This document shows, piece by piece, positions 34,408-42,830 of a stretch of DNA of 64,000 nt. The notes under the pieces were generated by a model. That model had not been told where the DNA came from. It saw only the letters and a program-made list of their open reading frames with translations, and made no database searches. The DNA comes from Herbaspirillum aquaticum. GTDB lineage: Bacteria > Pseudomonadota > Gammaproteobacteria > Burkholderiales > Burkholderiaceae_D. The DNA is taken from NCBI RefSeq assembly GCF_002213425.1, contig NZ_NJGV01000026.1:1-64000 (forward strand), in the 5' to 3' direction. The stretch's first letter is position 1. Every line of letters starts with the position of its first letter. A program made the position numbers and the translations under genes.

Positions 34408-35775
34408 ATGAAGACCCAGGAAGTGAGCCAGATCATCGATGGCGCACGTTTCACGAAATTCCATTGGATGGTGATGTGCCTGTGCGCATTGCTGCTGGTG
34501 TTCGACGGCTATGACCTGTTCATCTACGGCGCCGTGCTGCCGGTGCTGATGAAGGAGTGGTCCCTGTCGCCGGTGCAGGCCGGTGCGCTGGGCAGCTATG
34601 CGCTCTTCGGCATGATGTTCGGTGCCTTTGTCTTCGGCCCCCTGGCCGACCGCATCGGCCGCAAGAAGGGCGTGGCGATCAGCTTCGTGCTCTTCAGCGT
34701 CTCCACTTTCCTGAGCGGCTTTGCCACTTCGCCCAGCGAGTTCGGCATCTATCGCTTCATGGCCGGCCTCGGTTGCGGCGGCCTCATGCCCAACGCCGTG
34801 GCGCTGATGAATGAATACGCGCCCAAGCGCCTGCGCAGCACCCTGGTGGCCATCATGTTCAGCGGCTATTCGCTGGGCGGCGTGCTGTGCGCAGGCCTGG
34901 GCATCTGGATGCTGCCCAACTTCGGCTGGCAATCGATGTTCTTCGCTGCCGCCGTGCCGCTGGTGCTGCTGCCGGTGATCCTGTGGAAGCTGCCGGAATC
35001 GGTCGGTTTCCTGCTGCGTGCAGGCAAGCAGGAGCAGGCCCGTGCCATGCTGGCGCAGGTCGCGCCGCAGGCGGCCCTGGGTGCCGATGTGCAGCTGGTG
35101 CAGAGCGACGCCAAGGGTTCCGGCGCGCCGATGCTGGAATTGTTCAAGCAGGAGCGCACCCTCGGTACGCTGATGATCTGGGTCGCCTTCTTCTGCTGCC
35201 TGCTGATGGTCTATGCGCTGGGCTCGTGGCTGCCCAAGCTGATGGCCAGCGCCGGGTATAGCCTGGGCTCCTCGCTGTCGTTCCTGCTGGCGCTCAACTT
35301 CGGTGGTGTTGTGGGTGCCATCGGCGGCGGCTGGCTGGGGGACCGCTTCACCTTGCCCAAGGTGGTGGTGAGCTTCTTCGCGGTCGGCACGGTGGCCATT
35401 GCGCTGCTGGGCTTCAACAGCCCGACCCCGGTGCTGTACCTGCTCATCATCGTGGCCGGTGCCACGACCATCGGTACGCAGATCCTGCTGTATGCCAACA
35501 CCGCCCAGTTCTATCCGCTGGCGATCCGCTCCACCGGCCTCGGCTGGGCTTCCGGGGTGGGCCGCTCGGGCGCCATCGTCGGCCCCTTGCTGGGCGGTGC
35601 ACTGATGGCGGCAGCCCTGCCGCTGAAGATGAATTTCCTGGTGTTCGCCGTGCCGGGACTGGTCGCCGCACTGGCCATCGGCATCTTCCTGCTGCGCTAT
35701 CGTCATGGCCAGCGTGCCGTGACGGCGGAGGCCGCACCGACCGTGACGGCCGCACCGATCTCGCGCAGCGTTTAA
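34408..35775 (+). CDS. benK: MFS aromatic acid:H+ symporter (BenK)
   Basis: 455 residues with about 12 membrane segments. The AAHS-family signature is seen: LLLVFDGYDLFIYGAVLPVLM in helix 1 (the D-x-Y-D-x-x residues) and GPLADRIGRKKG between helices 2 and 3. Imports benzoate. GGAGGAG precedes ATG; the 96-base leader is A/C-rich and unstructured. A strong hairpin with T tract follows. Confidence 0.93.
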   Translation: MKTQEVSQIIDGARFTKFHWMVMCLCALLLVFDGYDLFIYGAVLPVLMKEWSLSPVQAGALGSYALFGMMFGAFVFGPLADRIGRKKGVAISFVLFSVSTFLSGFATSPSEFGIYRFMAGLGCGGLMPNAVALMNEYAPKRLRSTLVAIMFSGYSLGGVLCAGLGIWMLPNFGWQSMFFAAAVPLVLLPVILWKLPESVGFLLRAGKQEQARAMLAQVAPQAALGADVQLVQSDAKGSGAPMLELFKQERTLGTLMIWVAFFCCLLMVYALGSWLPKLMASAGYSLGSSLSFLLALNFGGVVGAIGGGWLGDRFTLPKVVVSFFAVGTVAIALLGFNSPTPVLYLLIIVAGATTIGTQILLYANTAQFYPLAIRSTGLGWASGVGRSGAIVGPLLGGALMAAALPLKMNFLVFAVPGLVAALAIGIFLLRYRHGQRAVTAEAAPTVTAAPISRSV

Positions 35776-35794
35776 GATCGTAGTCGGTCAAGCC

Positions 35795-35837
35795 GGTCCG
35801 GCACCTGGGGAAGCGTTCCACGGGTGCCGGACCTTTT
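35795..35837 (+). terminator. Terminator-like hairpin between benK and benE
   Basis: Eleven-base perfect arms GGTCCGGCACC (35795-35805) and GGTGCCGGACC (35823-35833), followed by TTTT. The 17-base loop can pair further (TGGGGAA with TTCCA). benE starts 38 bases later, so benE and the GTPase genes may be reached only by readthrough or by their own promoter. Confidence 0.75.
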
Positions 35838-35874
35838 GTGCGCTCGTGCTGTTGCATTTCGCAAGGAAGCTTCG

Positions 35875-37044
35875 ATGGTTCAACGACAAGGCTCGCTCAC
35901 CGCGTGGGTGGCGGGTTTCCTGGCAGTCCTGATTTCCTATGCCGGTCCGCTGGTGATCTTCGTGCAGGCGGCCCATGCCGGCCAGGTACCGCAAGCGCAA
36001 CTGGTGTCCTGGGTGTGGGGCATTTCGATGGGCGCGGGCGTGAGCGGGCTGCTGCTGAGCTGGTGGTTCAGGATGCCCATCATCACGGCCTGGTCGGCAC
36101 CGGGCACGGCGCTGCTGTTGAGCCTCTTTCCCGGGGTGGGCATGCCGGAAGTGGTGGGGGCCTACCTGATGGCGGCGGTCATCCTGATCGCCATCGGCGT
36201 GACCGGCGGCTTTGAAAAGATTCTCGCCTTCATTCCCAAGGGTATTGCCGCCGGCATGATGGCCGGCATCCTGTTCCAGTTCGGGGTTCAGGCCTTTCGC
36301 TCCAGCGTGGGGGCGCCGCTGATGGTGTTTGCCATGATGGCGGCTTATCTCGCAGGACGCCGCTGGTGGCCGCGCTACGGCATCGTGGTGGTGGCACTGA
36401 CCGGATTTGCGGTGGCCTTCGCCAGTGGCCGCACCGAGCTGGCGGCCCTGCATCTGGAATTGGCGCAGCCGGTTTTCATCGCTCCGCACTTCAGCATCGG
36501 CACGTTCTTCAGCCTGACCGTGCCGCTGGTGCTGGTGAGCCTGACCGGCCAGTTCCTGCCGGGCATGGCGGTGCTGCAACTGGCGGGCTACCATCCGCCC
36601 ACGCGCGCCGTGGTCACCGGCACCGGGCTGGCCTCGCTGGTGACGGCCTGCTTCGGCGGCATCACCATCGTACTGGCCGCCATCACGGCAGCGCTCTGTA
36701 CCGGCAAGGATGCCCATCCCGAGCCTGGCCGGCGCTACATCGCCGGTATTGCCAATGGCGTCTTCTATCTCATCGGCGGCACCTTTGCGGCCTCCATCGT
36801 GACGCTGTTTGCCGCCTTTCCCAAGGAACTGATCGCGGCCCTGGCCGGGCTGGCACTGATCGGCGCCATCGTGTCCAACATCCGCCTGATGAGCGAGGAC
36901 GGCATCCACGCCGAGCCCGCCGTCATCACCTTCCTCGCTACCGCGTCCGGCATGACCCTGTTCGGACTGGGCGCGGCCTTCTGGGGCGTGGTCATCGGCA
37001 TGGCCGCACACTGGCTCATCGGCCGTCCCGCCCGGGAAAAATGA
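35875..37044 (+). CDS. benE: Benzoate/H+ symporter (BenE)
   Basis: 389 residues, about 12 hydrophobic segments. BenE family: MPIITAWSAPGTALLLS is the conserved motif in the first half and GFEKILAFIPKGIAAGMMAGIL in the next. A second benzoate uptake route beside BenK. AAGGAAG precedes ATG at 35875. The stop overlaps a possible ATG at 37041, and the first GTPase gene begins 17 bases later. Confidence 0.93.
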   Translation: MVQRQGSLTAWVAGFLAVLISYAGPLVIFVQAAHAGQVPQAQLVSWVWGISMGAGVSGLLLSWWFRMPIITAWSAPGTALLLSLFPGVGMPEVVGAYLMAAVILIAIGVTGGFEKILAFIPKGIAAGMMAGILFQFGVQAFRSSVGAPLMVFAMMAAYLAGRRWWPRYGIVVVALTGFAVAFASGRTELAALHLELAQPVFIAPHFSIGTFFSLTVPLVLVSLTGQFLPGMAVLQLAGYHPPTRAVVTGTGLASLVTACFGGITIVLAAITAALCTGKDAHPEPGRRYIAGIANGVFYLIGGTFAASIVTLFAAFPKELIAALAGLALIGAIVSNIRLMSEDGIHAEPAVITFLATASGMTLFGLGAAFWGVVIGMAAHWLIGRPAREK

Positions 37045-37061
37045 AAACATGGAGACTCCCA

Positions 37062-38333
37062 ATGAACCCGCAGCATGATTCCTTTGATCCGCTCGCGCGC
37101 GAAGTCCTGGCCGTGGTGCCGGGCCGCGCGCATGACCTGGCGCGCCTGCGCGTGCTGGCCCAAGCCAAGGCCGCGCCGACCGTGACGGTGGTCGGCAAGT
37201 ACAACCACGGCAAGAGCCGCCTGCTCAACGAGCTGATGGGGCGCGACGTCTTTGCGGTGGCCGACCGGCGCGAGACGGTGACGCTCTCCGAGCACCATCA
37301 CGCCGAACTGCGCTGGCTGGATGCCCCGGGACTGGATGCCGACGTCGCCCTGCAGGATGACAGTCACGCCCAGGAAGCCACCTGGCTGCAAGCCGATGTG
37401 CGCCTGTTCGTGCATGCGGCCAAAGAGGGCGAACTGGATGCGGCCGAACGCCACCTGCTGCAGGCCCTGCGCGAGGATCAGCAGCGCACGCGGCGGCAGA
37501 CGCTGTTCGTGCTCACGCAGGTGGACCAGATGAGCGACGAAGAGCAACTGGCCAAGGTCAGCGCCGCCATCGTTGGGCAGATGCCGGGACTCGCGCTGCA
37601 TCCGGTGTCATCGACGCGGCATCGCAGTGGTGTGGAGGGCGGCAAGTCCCTGCTGCTGCAACGTAGCGGCATCCCGGCGCTGCAGGCCCTGCTGCGGGAG
37701 GTGGTCGAGCAGGTGCCGGGCGCGCGCCAACATGAACGCAGCTTGCTCTTCACCGAGATCGCCCGACAGGTAGAGCAGCAGCAGGCCGCGTTGGAAAGCG
37801 CTCTGCTGGCGCTGCGCCAGCGCCAGCAGCAGCAGCGCCAGGATTTCGAACAGGGATTGCAGGCCGTGCTGGAAAAAGTGCATCAGGACCTGCTGCCGGT
37901 CGTGGAATTTCAAGGGGACGATCCTGCCCTGGTGCCCGATACCGCCGCCGACGAATTCAAGCTCACCGCCGGCAAGCGCGAGCGGGCGCGCATCCATGTT
38001 GCCTATTCGCGCGCCTGCATCGCCATTCGCGCACACCTGATCCAGCATGGTGTGGAGGGCCTGCCGGCCAGCCAGCAGACCTCGGTGGCCAGTCTCGATA
38101 CGGTGATGGTGGCCGTGCTGGGCATCTCCATCAAATACCGCGCCGACCTGCGCCGCCGTTTCTGTGAGCCCGCAGGGCAGGCGCAGCTGAAGCAATCCTT
38201 CCTGCATTACTACGAATTGTCGGAGGACCGCCAGGCCCTGCAGCAGCAGATCGCCATCACCCAGGCCGAGCTGCACGCGCATGCCCGCGCCCGGCAGGCG
38301 CTGGCGCGGCTGCGCGAAGGAGAGGGCGCATGA
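37062..38333 (+). CDS. Dynamin-like GTPase, first of a pair
   Basis: 423 residues. P-loop GKYNHGKSRLLNEL near residue 46, switch-2 DAPGLD near 87, and LTQVDQM in the place of the (N/T)KxD base-recognition motif. The remainder is helical with a Gln/Arg-rich coiled coil (about 235-290). Bacterial dynamin-like proteins remodel or repair membranes and often occur as tandem pairs that work together. ATG at 37062 has GGAG seven bases upstream; an in-frame ATG at 37041 overlaps the benE stop. The end overlaps the next gene by four bases. Confidence 0.8.
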   Translation: MNPQHDSFDPLAREVLAVVPGRAHDLARLRVLAQAKAAPTVTVVGKYNHGKSRLLNELMGRDVFAVADRRETVTLSEHHHAELRWLDAPGLDADVALQDDSHAQEATWLQADVRLFVHAAKEGELDAAERHLLQALREDQQRTRRQTLFVLTQVDQMSDEEQLAKVSAAIVGQMPGLALHPVSSTRHRSGVEGGKSLLLQRSGIPALQALLREVVEQVPGARQHERSLLFTEIARQVEQQQAALESALLALRQRQQQQRQDFEQGLQAVLEKVHQDLLPVVEFQGDDPALVPDTAADEFKLTAGKRERARIHVAYSRACIAIRAHLIQHGVEGLPASQQTSVASLDTVMVAVLGISIKYRADLRRRFCEPAGQAQLKQSFLHYYELSEDRQALQQQIAITQAELHAHARARQALARLREGEGA

Positions 38334-39880
38334 GCCGCGAAGAACAGCATTTCATCGATTCCATCGGCCGCACCGGCCAGGGCGAGGCCAACCTGCAGCC
38401 GGTGCTGGCCGCACTGCGTACGTGGCTTGCAGCCTTGGGACAGGCCTTCGACGATGCGCCGCTGCCGGCTGGTGGCTTGCAATCGGCCAGCCCCCTGGCG
38501 CGCCGCATCGCCGCCTTGCACGAAGACCGGATCCACCAGGCCCGGCGCCGCGAACAACAGTGGATTGCCCTTGCCCCTGCGCGCGCGCTGGCCCAGCGAT
38601 TCGAGGGCAAGCTCATGCTGCTGGTGTTCGGCAAGTTCAATGCCGGCAAAAGCTCGCTATGCAACTTTCTCGCGCAGCGTTTCCGCCAGCGCCAGCAGGC
38701 GGTGCAGTATTTCCACCTGCAAGGCGGTCAGTTGGTGGAGAGTGAAGAGGCTTTCCATGAGGGCGCTACCGAAACCACGGCGCGCCTGCAGGGCGTCTGC
38801 CTGGGCGACGGGCTGGTGCTGCTGGACACCCCCGGCCTGCATTCGGCCACCGGCGAAAATGCCGCCCTGACGCAGCGTTTCCTGGACAGTGCCGATGCGG
38901 TGCTGTGGCTGACCAGTTCGACTTCGCCGGGACAGGTGCAGGAGCTCGATGAACTGGCGCGCGAACTGCGCCGTGGCAAGCCGCTGCTGCCGGTGCTCAC
39001 GCGCAGCGACGTGATCGACGAAGATGAGGTGGACGGCCAGATCGTCAAATGCCTGCGCAACAAATCCGATGCCAACCGCGCCGACCAGGAAGCCGATGTC
39101 CGCGCGCGTGCTGCCGACAAACTGCAGGCGCTGGGCGTGGCATTGCATCAGCTCAAGGCCCCCGTCTCCATCTCCGCCTATGTGGCCCGTACCGCCGGTG
39201 CGGATGCCGAAGCGATGCGCGGCGCCGGTTTCGAACGCCTGTATGCCGCGCTCTCCACCCTGCTGGCACCGGCCCTGGCCTATCGCGATCGCAAGCCGGC
39301 CGAAGTGCTGCTGCATCATCTGCAGGAGGATGTACTGGCGCCCCTGCTGGGACAGACCTTGGCGGCGCTGCAGGGCTTGCAGCAGGTCCTGGAGGGCGAA
39401 CAGGCAGCGCTGCCCGCCCAGCGCGCCCGCATCGTGCAACTGGCCTGGCGCGAAGTGATGCCCGGTGTGCCGGCCTTGCTGGAGCAGCATGCCGCCAGCG
39501 GCGAGGTGGATGCCGTGCTGGCTCGCTTGCAGCCACAGTTGCTGCACGCCTTCGACCGCCACGCACGCGCCGTGCTGGACAGCCATGTGCTGGCGTCGCC
39601 GGCACCGGTGGCGCTGGTCCTGCCGGCGGGCAGCGGCTATGAACGCGTTGCCGACGACTTGCCGCCATCCTATGAAAAACTGTACGAAGCGCTGGGTCAA
39701 AGTGTACTGGCGGCCTTGGAGCAACTGGCCGATGAAGTGGCCGGGCACTGTACTGCCCGGTTGGCGGGACTGTCTGATGCGGTGTCCGTGCAGCAGGACA
39801 TCATCGAGGAGCATGCGCAGCAACTGGCAAGCATTGAAGAACAGTTGCGGCCGGTCCCGGAGGACATGGCACAGCGCTGA
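38330..39880 (+). CDS. Dynamin-like GTPase, second of a pair
   Basis: 516 residues. About 95 helical residues, then P-loop FGKFNAGKSSLCNFL, a TTAR threonine in switch 1, DTPGLHS in switch 2 and LTRSDVID as the TKxD equivalent. The rest is long helices, including a hydrophobic stretch near 425 (VLASPAPVALVLPAG) that could touch membrane. Coupled by ATGA to the first GTPase and followed by a terminator, so the two form a unit, as in known paired bacterial dynamins. Function here unknown. Confidence 0.8.
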   Translation: MSREEQHFIDSIGRTGQGEANLQPVLAALRTWLAALGQAFDDAPLPAGGLQSASPLARRIAALHEDRIHQARRREQQWIALAPARALAQRFEGKLMLLVFGKFNAGKSSLCNFLAQRFRQRQQAVQYFHLQGGQLVESEEAFHEGATETTARLQGVCLGDGLVLLDTPGLHSATGENAALTQRFLDSADAVLWLTSSTSPGQVQELDELARELRRGKPLLPVLTRSDVIDEDEVDGQIVKCLRNKSDANRADQEADVRARAADKLQALGVALHQLKAPVSISAYVARTAGADAEAMRGAGFERLYAALSTLLAPALAYRDRKPAEVLLHHLQEDVLAPLLGQTLAALQGLQQVLEGEQAALPAQRARIVQLAWREVMPGVPALLEQHAASGEVDAVLARLQPQLLHAFDRHARAVLDSHVLASPAPVALVLPAGSGYERVADDLPPSYEKLYEALGQSVLAALEQLADEVAGHCTARLAGLSDAVSVQQDIIEEHAQQLASIEEQLRPVPEDMAQR

Positions 39881-39909
39881 CGCGGTGCGCGGGGTGGGGC
39901 AGGGCAGTT

Positions 39910-39938
39910 TGCAGGCGGGCAAGAGCGCCTGCATTTTT
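39910..39938 (+). terminator. Terminator after the dynamin-like pair
   Basis: Arms TGCAGGCG (39910-39917) and CGCCTGCA (39926-39933) with an eight-base loop and five T directly after. Confidence 0.8.
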
Positions 39939-39963
39939 CCACCCCCCGGAATCTTTTGTCGTG

Positions 39964-39978
39964 TTAAGGATCCCTTAA
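39964..39978. promoter_or_regulatory. Palindrome TTAAGG-ATC-CCTTAA
   Basis: Perfect six-base arms in the upstream region of the secreted protein gene at 40075, about 100 bases before its start, in locally AT-rich sequence. Candidate operator overlapping the promoter. Confidence 0.35.
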
Positions 39979-40074
39979 TTCTGCAGACCTACAGTATCTG
40001 CATCGGCGGCCAGCTCAGCAGTGGAGCGGCCCCGACGGCAGCGCTTTCATCCTGAACCACGACAAGGAGCCATC

Positions 40075-40488
40075 ATGGACATCAACAAGATCACCGCCAT
40101 CAGCGCCATCGTCTTCGGCCTGGCCGGCATGGCCGCGCCCCTGACCTACGCCCAGGACATGCAGGGCTCGGTCGCCTACATGAACGGCGGCATCGGCGCC
40201 GGCGAACAGGCCAAGCTGCGCGAATCGGCCAAGGACTACAACCTGCGCCTGCTGTTCTCGGAAGCCAAGGACGGTGCCTACGTCAGCAACGTCAAACTGG
40301 ACGTGGCCGATCATCACGGCAAGAGCGTCTTCAGCCTGCCCAACGCCGGCCCCATGACCAACCTCAAGCTGCCCAAGGGCGACTACGAGATCACTGCCGT
40401 CTACAACGGCGTCAAGAAGACCAGCAAGGTCAGCGTGGGTGAGAAGCCCGTCTCGCTGAGCTTGAACTGGGCGCATCAGGACAACTGA
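40075..40488 (+). CDS. Small secreted protein with a carboxypeptidase-regulatory-like domain
   Basis: 137 residues. Signal peptide ITAISAIVFGLAGMAAPLTYAQD, then a beta-rich domain (LRLLFSEAKDGAYVSNVKLDVAD...LPKGDYEITAVYNGVKKTSKVSV) of the transthyretin/carboxypeptidase-regulatory type found in many periplasmic proteins. AAGGAG precedes ATG at 40075. Monocistronic as judged by hairpins on both sides. Function unknown. Confidence 0.8.
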   Translation: MDINKITAISAIVFGLAGMAAPLTYAQDMQGSVAYMNGGIGAGEQAKLRESAKDYNLRLLFSEAKDGAYVSNVKLDVADHHGKSVFSLPNAGPMTNLKLPKGDYEITAVYNGVKKTSKVSVGEKPVSLSLNWAHQDN

Positions 40489-40581
40489 GTTCCGGCGCAT
40501 TGATCGGCCAGTCACAGGCCGTTCGCCCTTCGTTTGCCGGCCCATTTGCCGGCCGTCGCCCCAGCCCCCTCCCAACCTCAT

Positions 40582-40611
40582 CCATAGCCCGCCTTGCAGT
40601 GCGGGCTATGG
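40582..40611 (+). terminator. Hairpin after the secreted protein gene
   Basis: Eleven-base perfect arms CCATAGCCCGC (40582-40592) and GCGGGCTATGG (40601-40611), loop CTTGCAGT. No T run follows, so it is a probable but imperfect terminator. Confidence 0.55.
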
Positions 40612-40643
40612 GCGCTTGTGCGCGGTCTTCCAGTGCGCGAGAA

Positions 40644-40727
40644 GAATGACATTTTTGTCATTCAACCGTCATTCGAATGACGTTTTCTTTTGCCTAAAAT
40701 CAATCTCCCCCTTTAATGACGTCGTTC
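40644..40727. promoter_or_regulatory. Array of six GTCATTC/GAATGAC half-sites
   Basis: Three dyads in 84 bases: GAATGACA-TTTT-TGTCATTC (40644-40663), the perfect 16-base palindrome CGTCATTCGAATGACG (40667-40682), and TAATGAC-GTCGTTC (40714-40727), one mismatch per arm from the consensus. The last ends 15 bases before the ATG of the DUF5666-type gene. This must be a regulator-binding region controlling that gene and the cytochrome b561/molybdoenzyme genes behind it. The first dyad recalls the CusR/HprR-type box of E. coli in layout; no regulator gene lies next to it. Confidence 0.7.
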
Positions 40728-40741
40728 AGGTGCACATTCCC

Positions 40742-41371
40742 ATGATGAACATATTCATTCCTCGCGTTTTCCGTCTTGCGCTGGTTCCGGCGCTGCTGGC
40801 CACCCAGTTGCTCGCTGCCCCGGCCATGGCGCAGGCGCCGCAGCAGGTCGGCATCCGTGGTGCCATCGTCTCGGTCAACAAGGATCAACTGGTGGTCAAG
40901 ACCAACAAGGGCGCCGAGCAGAACGTGATGCTGGACAAGGACACCCGCGTGGCCGCCATCTCGATTGCCGACATCAACGACATCAAGCCCGGCAGCTACA
41001 TCGGCGCGGCCGGCATCCCGCAACCGGACGGCTCCCAGAAAGCATTGGAAGTGCACGTCTTCCCGCCTGCCATGGCCGGTACCGGTGACGGCCATCGTCC
41101 CTTCGACCTGGCACCCAACAGCACCATGACCAATGGCACCGTGGGTGACGTGGTGGCCAGCCAGGGCCGTACCCTCACCCTGAAATACAAGGGCGGCGAG
41201 AAGAAGATCGTGGTGCCCGAGGATGTGCCCGTGGTCAACATTGAAGCCGGTGACCGCTCGCTGCTGGCCGCTGGCGTCAAGGTGGTGGTGCGCGCCCGCA
41301 AGAACGCCGATGGCAGCCTGACGGCCAACAGCGTGAGCGCCGGCAAGAACGGCATCACCCCGCCGATGTAA
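40742..41371 (+). CDS. Secreted protein with two DUF5666-like beta domains
   Basis: 209 residues. Signal peptide RVFRLALVPALLATQLLAAPAMAQA, then two similar beta-rich units of about 75 residues (GIRGAIVSVNKDQLVVKT... and TNGTVGDVVASQGRTLTLKY...), each of the form described as DUF5666: short OB-like domains that shape a value 'G-x-V-x-x-V-x-G-x-x-L'. Located 12 bases before the cytochrome b561 gene, so it is probably co-transcribed and may help an envelope redox process. Function not known. Confidence 0.75.
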   Translation: MMNIFIPRVFRLALVPALLATQLLAAPAMAQAPQQVGIRGAIVSVNKDQLVVKTNKGAEQNVMLDKDTRVAAISIADINDIKPGSYIGAAGIPQPDGSQKALEVHVFPPAMAGTGDGHRPFDLAPNSTMTNGTVGDVVASQGRTLTLKYKGGEKKIVVPEDVPVVNIEAGDRSLLAAGVKVVVRARKNADGSLTANSVSAGKNGITPPM

Positions 41372-41383
41372 GCAGGTGCCGCG

Positions 41384-41998
41384 ATGCCCCGTTCACCCGT
41401 TCTTCATCCGCTGGCCGTGCGCATTGCCCACTGGCTCAACGCCGTGGCCATCGCCTGCATGATCAGCAGTGGCTGGGGCATCTACAACGCCTCGCCCATC
41501 TTCGGCTTCAAGTTCGCTCCCTGGATGACCCTTGGGGGCTGGCTGGGCGGCTCCATTGCCTGGCACTTCGCGGCAATGTGGCTGCTGGTGGCCAATGGCC
41601 TGTTCTACCTGCTCTATGGCAGCTTGAGCGGCCACTTCCGCCGCCACCTGCTGCCACTGCGCGCAGCCGATGTGGTGAGCGATGCGGTGCAGGCCATGCG
41701 CTTTCGCCTGCCGCACCAGCCCGGCGTGTACAACGCCGTGCAGAAGCTGCTGTACTGGGCGGTGATCCTGCTGGGCATCCTGGTGGTGCTGTCGGGGCTG
41801 GCGCTGTGGAAGCCGGTGCAGCTGGACTGGCTGGCCGATCTCTTCGGCGGCTTCGACGTTGCGCGCAAGGTGCACTTCGCCGCCATGGCGGGAATTGCTG
41901 CCTTCGTGGTGGTGCACCTGGCGCTGGTGGCCATCGTTCCCAAGACCCTCATTCCCATGTTCACCGGCGGGGCTGAGCACAAGGCCAATGCATCATGA
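41384..41998 (+). CDS. Cytochrome b561-family membrane protein
   Basis: 204 residues, four or five membrane segments. Conserved histidines in HPLAVRIAHWLNAVA (helix 1), SIAWHFAAMWLL (helix 2), KVHFAAMAGIAAFVVVHLALVA (helices 4-5) fit a di-haem b-type electron carrier of the YodB/YceJ group. It overlaps the next, molybdopterin gene (ATGA), suggesting it exchanges electrons between the quinone pool and that enzyme. Confidence 0.88.
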   Translation: MPRSPVLHPLAVRIAHWLNAVAIACMISSGWGIYNASPIFGFKFAPWMTLGGWLGGSIAWHFAAMWLLVANGLFYLLYGSLSGHFRRHLLPLRAADVVSDAVQAMRFRLPHQPGVYNAVQKLLYWAVILLGILVVLSGLALWKPVQLDWLADLFGGFDVARKVHFAAMAGIAAFVVVHLALVAIVPKTLIPMFTGGAEHKANAS

Positions 41999-42780
41999 AA
42001 GACAAGGACGACAAGAAGACCACCCCGGCGAAGAAGACCGGCAAGATCCTGCTGGCCGACCATCGCCCGGCCCTGCTGAACGTGCAGCGCCGCCTGATGC
42101 TGCGCTCGGCGCTCTCGGTGGGCGCGCTGTCCATGCTCTCGGGCTGCGACCTGCAGGACAACGACAGCGTGGACAAGGTCCTGTGGGCCATGTCGCGCTG
42201 GAATGACCGGGTACAGGCACTGCTGTTCCGGGGCCAGAAGCTGGCGCCGACCTATGCGGCCAGCCAGATCACCAATCCGTTTCCCTTCAACGCCTTCTAT
42301 GACGAGTTCAATGCGCCCGACATCGATGGCAGCGACTGGAAGCTGGAGGTCTCGGGACTGGTCAGCGACAAGCGCAGCTGGACCCTGGAGCGCCTGCGCG
42401 CACTGCCGCAGGCGGCGCAGATCACGCGCCATATCTGCATCGAAGGATGGAGCGCCATCGGCCAGTGGTCGGGGGTACCGCTGAGCTTGTTCCTGCAGGC
42501 GGTCGGGGCCGATCTCACGGCGAAATACGTGGGCTTCAAATGCGCGGACCGGTATTACTCCAGCCTGGACATGCCCACGGCGCTGCACCCGCAGACCATC
42601 CTGGCACTGGACTTCGGCAAGGAAGCCCTGCCCACGCAATACGGCTATCCCCTGAAGGTACGGGTACCGACCAAGCTGGGCTTCAAGAATCCCAAGCATG
42701 TGGTGGCCATCTTCGTGAGCAACCAGAACCCGGGCGGCTATTGGGAAGACCAGGGCTACAACTGGTTCAGCGGGATCTGA
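41995..42780 (+). CDS. Sulfite-oxidase-family molybdopterin oxidoreductase (YedY-like)
   Basis: 261 residues. Oxidoreductase molybdopterin-binding fold with the Mo-ligand cysteine in ITRHICIEGWSAIGQW near residue 146, and the late GYPLKVRVPTKLGFKNPKHV pattern. The N terminus has QRRLMLRSALSVGALSMLSGC: twin arginines plus a lipobox-like LSGC, so Tat export and possible lipidation. Paired with a cytochrome b561, as MsrP is with MsrQ, although the membrane partner is of another family. Substrate unknown; reduction of oxidised periplasmic compounds is a guess. Confidence 0.87.
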   Translation: MKDKDDKKTTPAKKTGKILLADHRPALLNVQRRLMLRSALSVGALSMLSGCDLQDNDSVDKVLWAMSRWNDRVQALLFRGQKLAPTYAASQITNPFPFNAFYDEFNAPDIDGSDWKLEVSGLVSDKRSWTLERLRALPQAAQITRHICIEGWSAIGQWSGVPLSLFLQAVGADLTAKYVGFKCADRYYSSLDMPTALHPQTILALDFGKEALPTQYGYPLKVRVPTKLGFKNPKHVVAIFVSNQNPGGYWEDQGYNWFSGI

Positions 42781-42830
42781 GGCGCGGATTCCCCAAGACG
42801 CAATCCGGACGGCGCGAACCGGGCGGCAGT

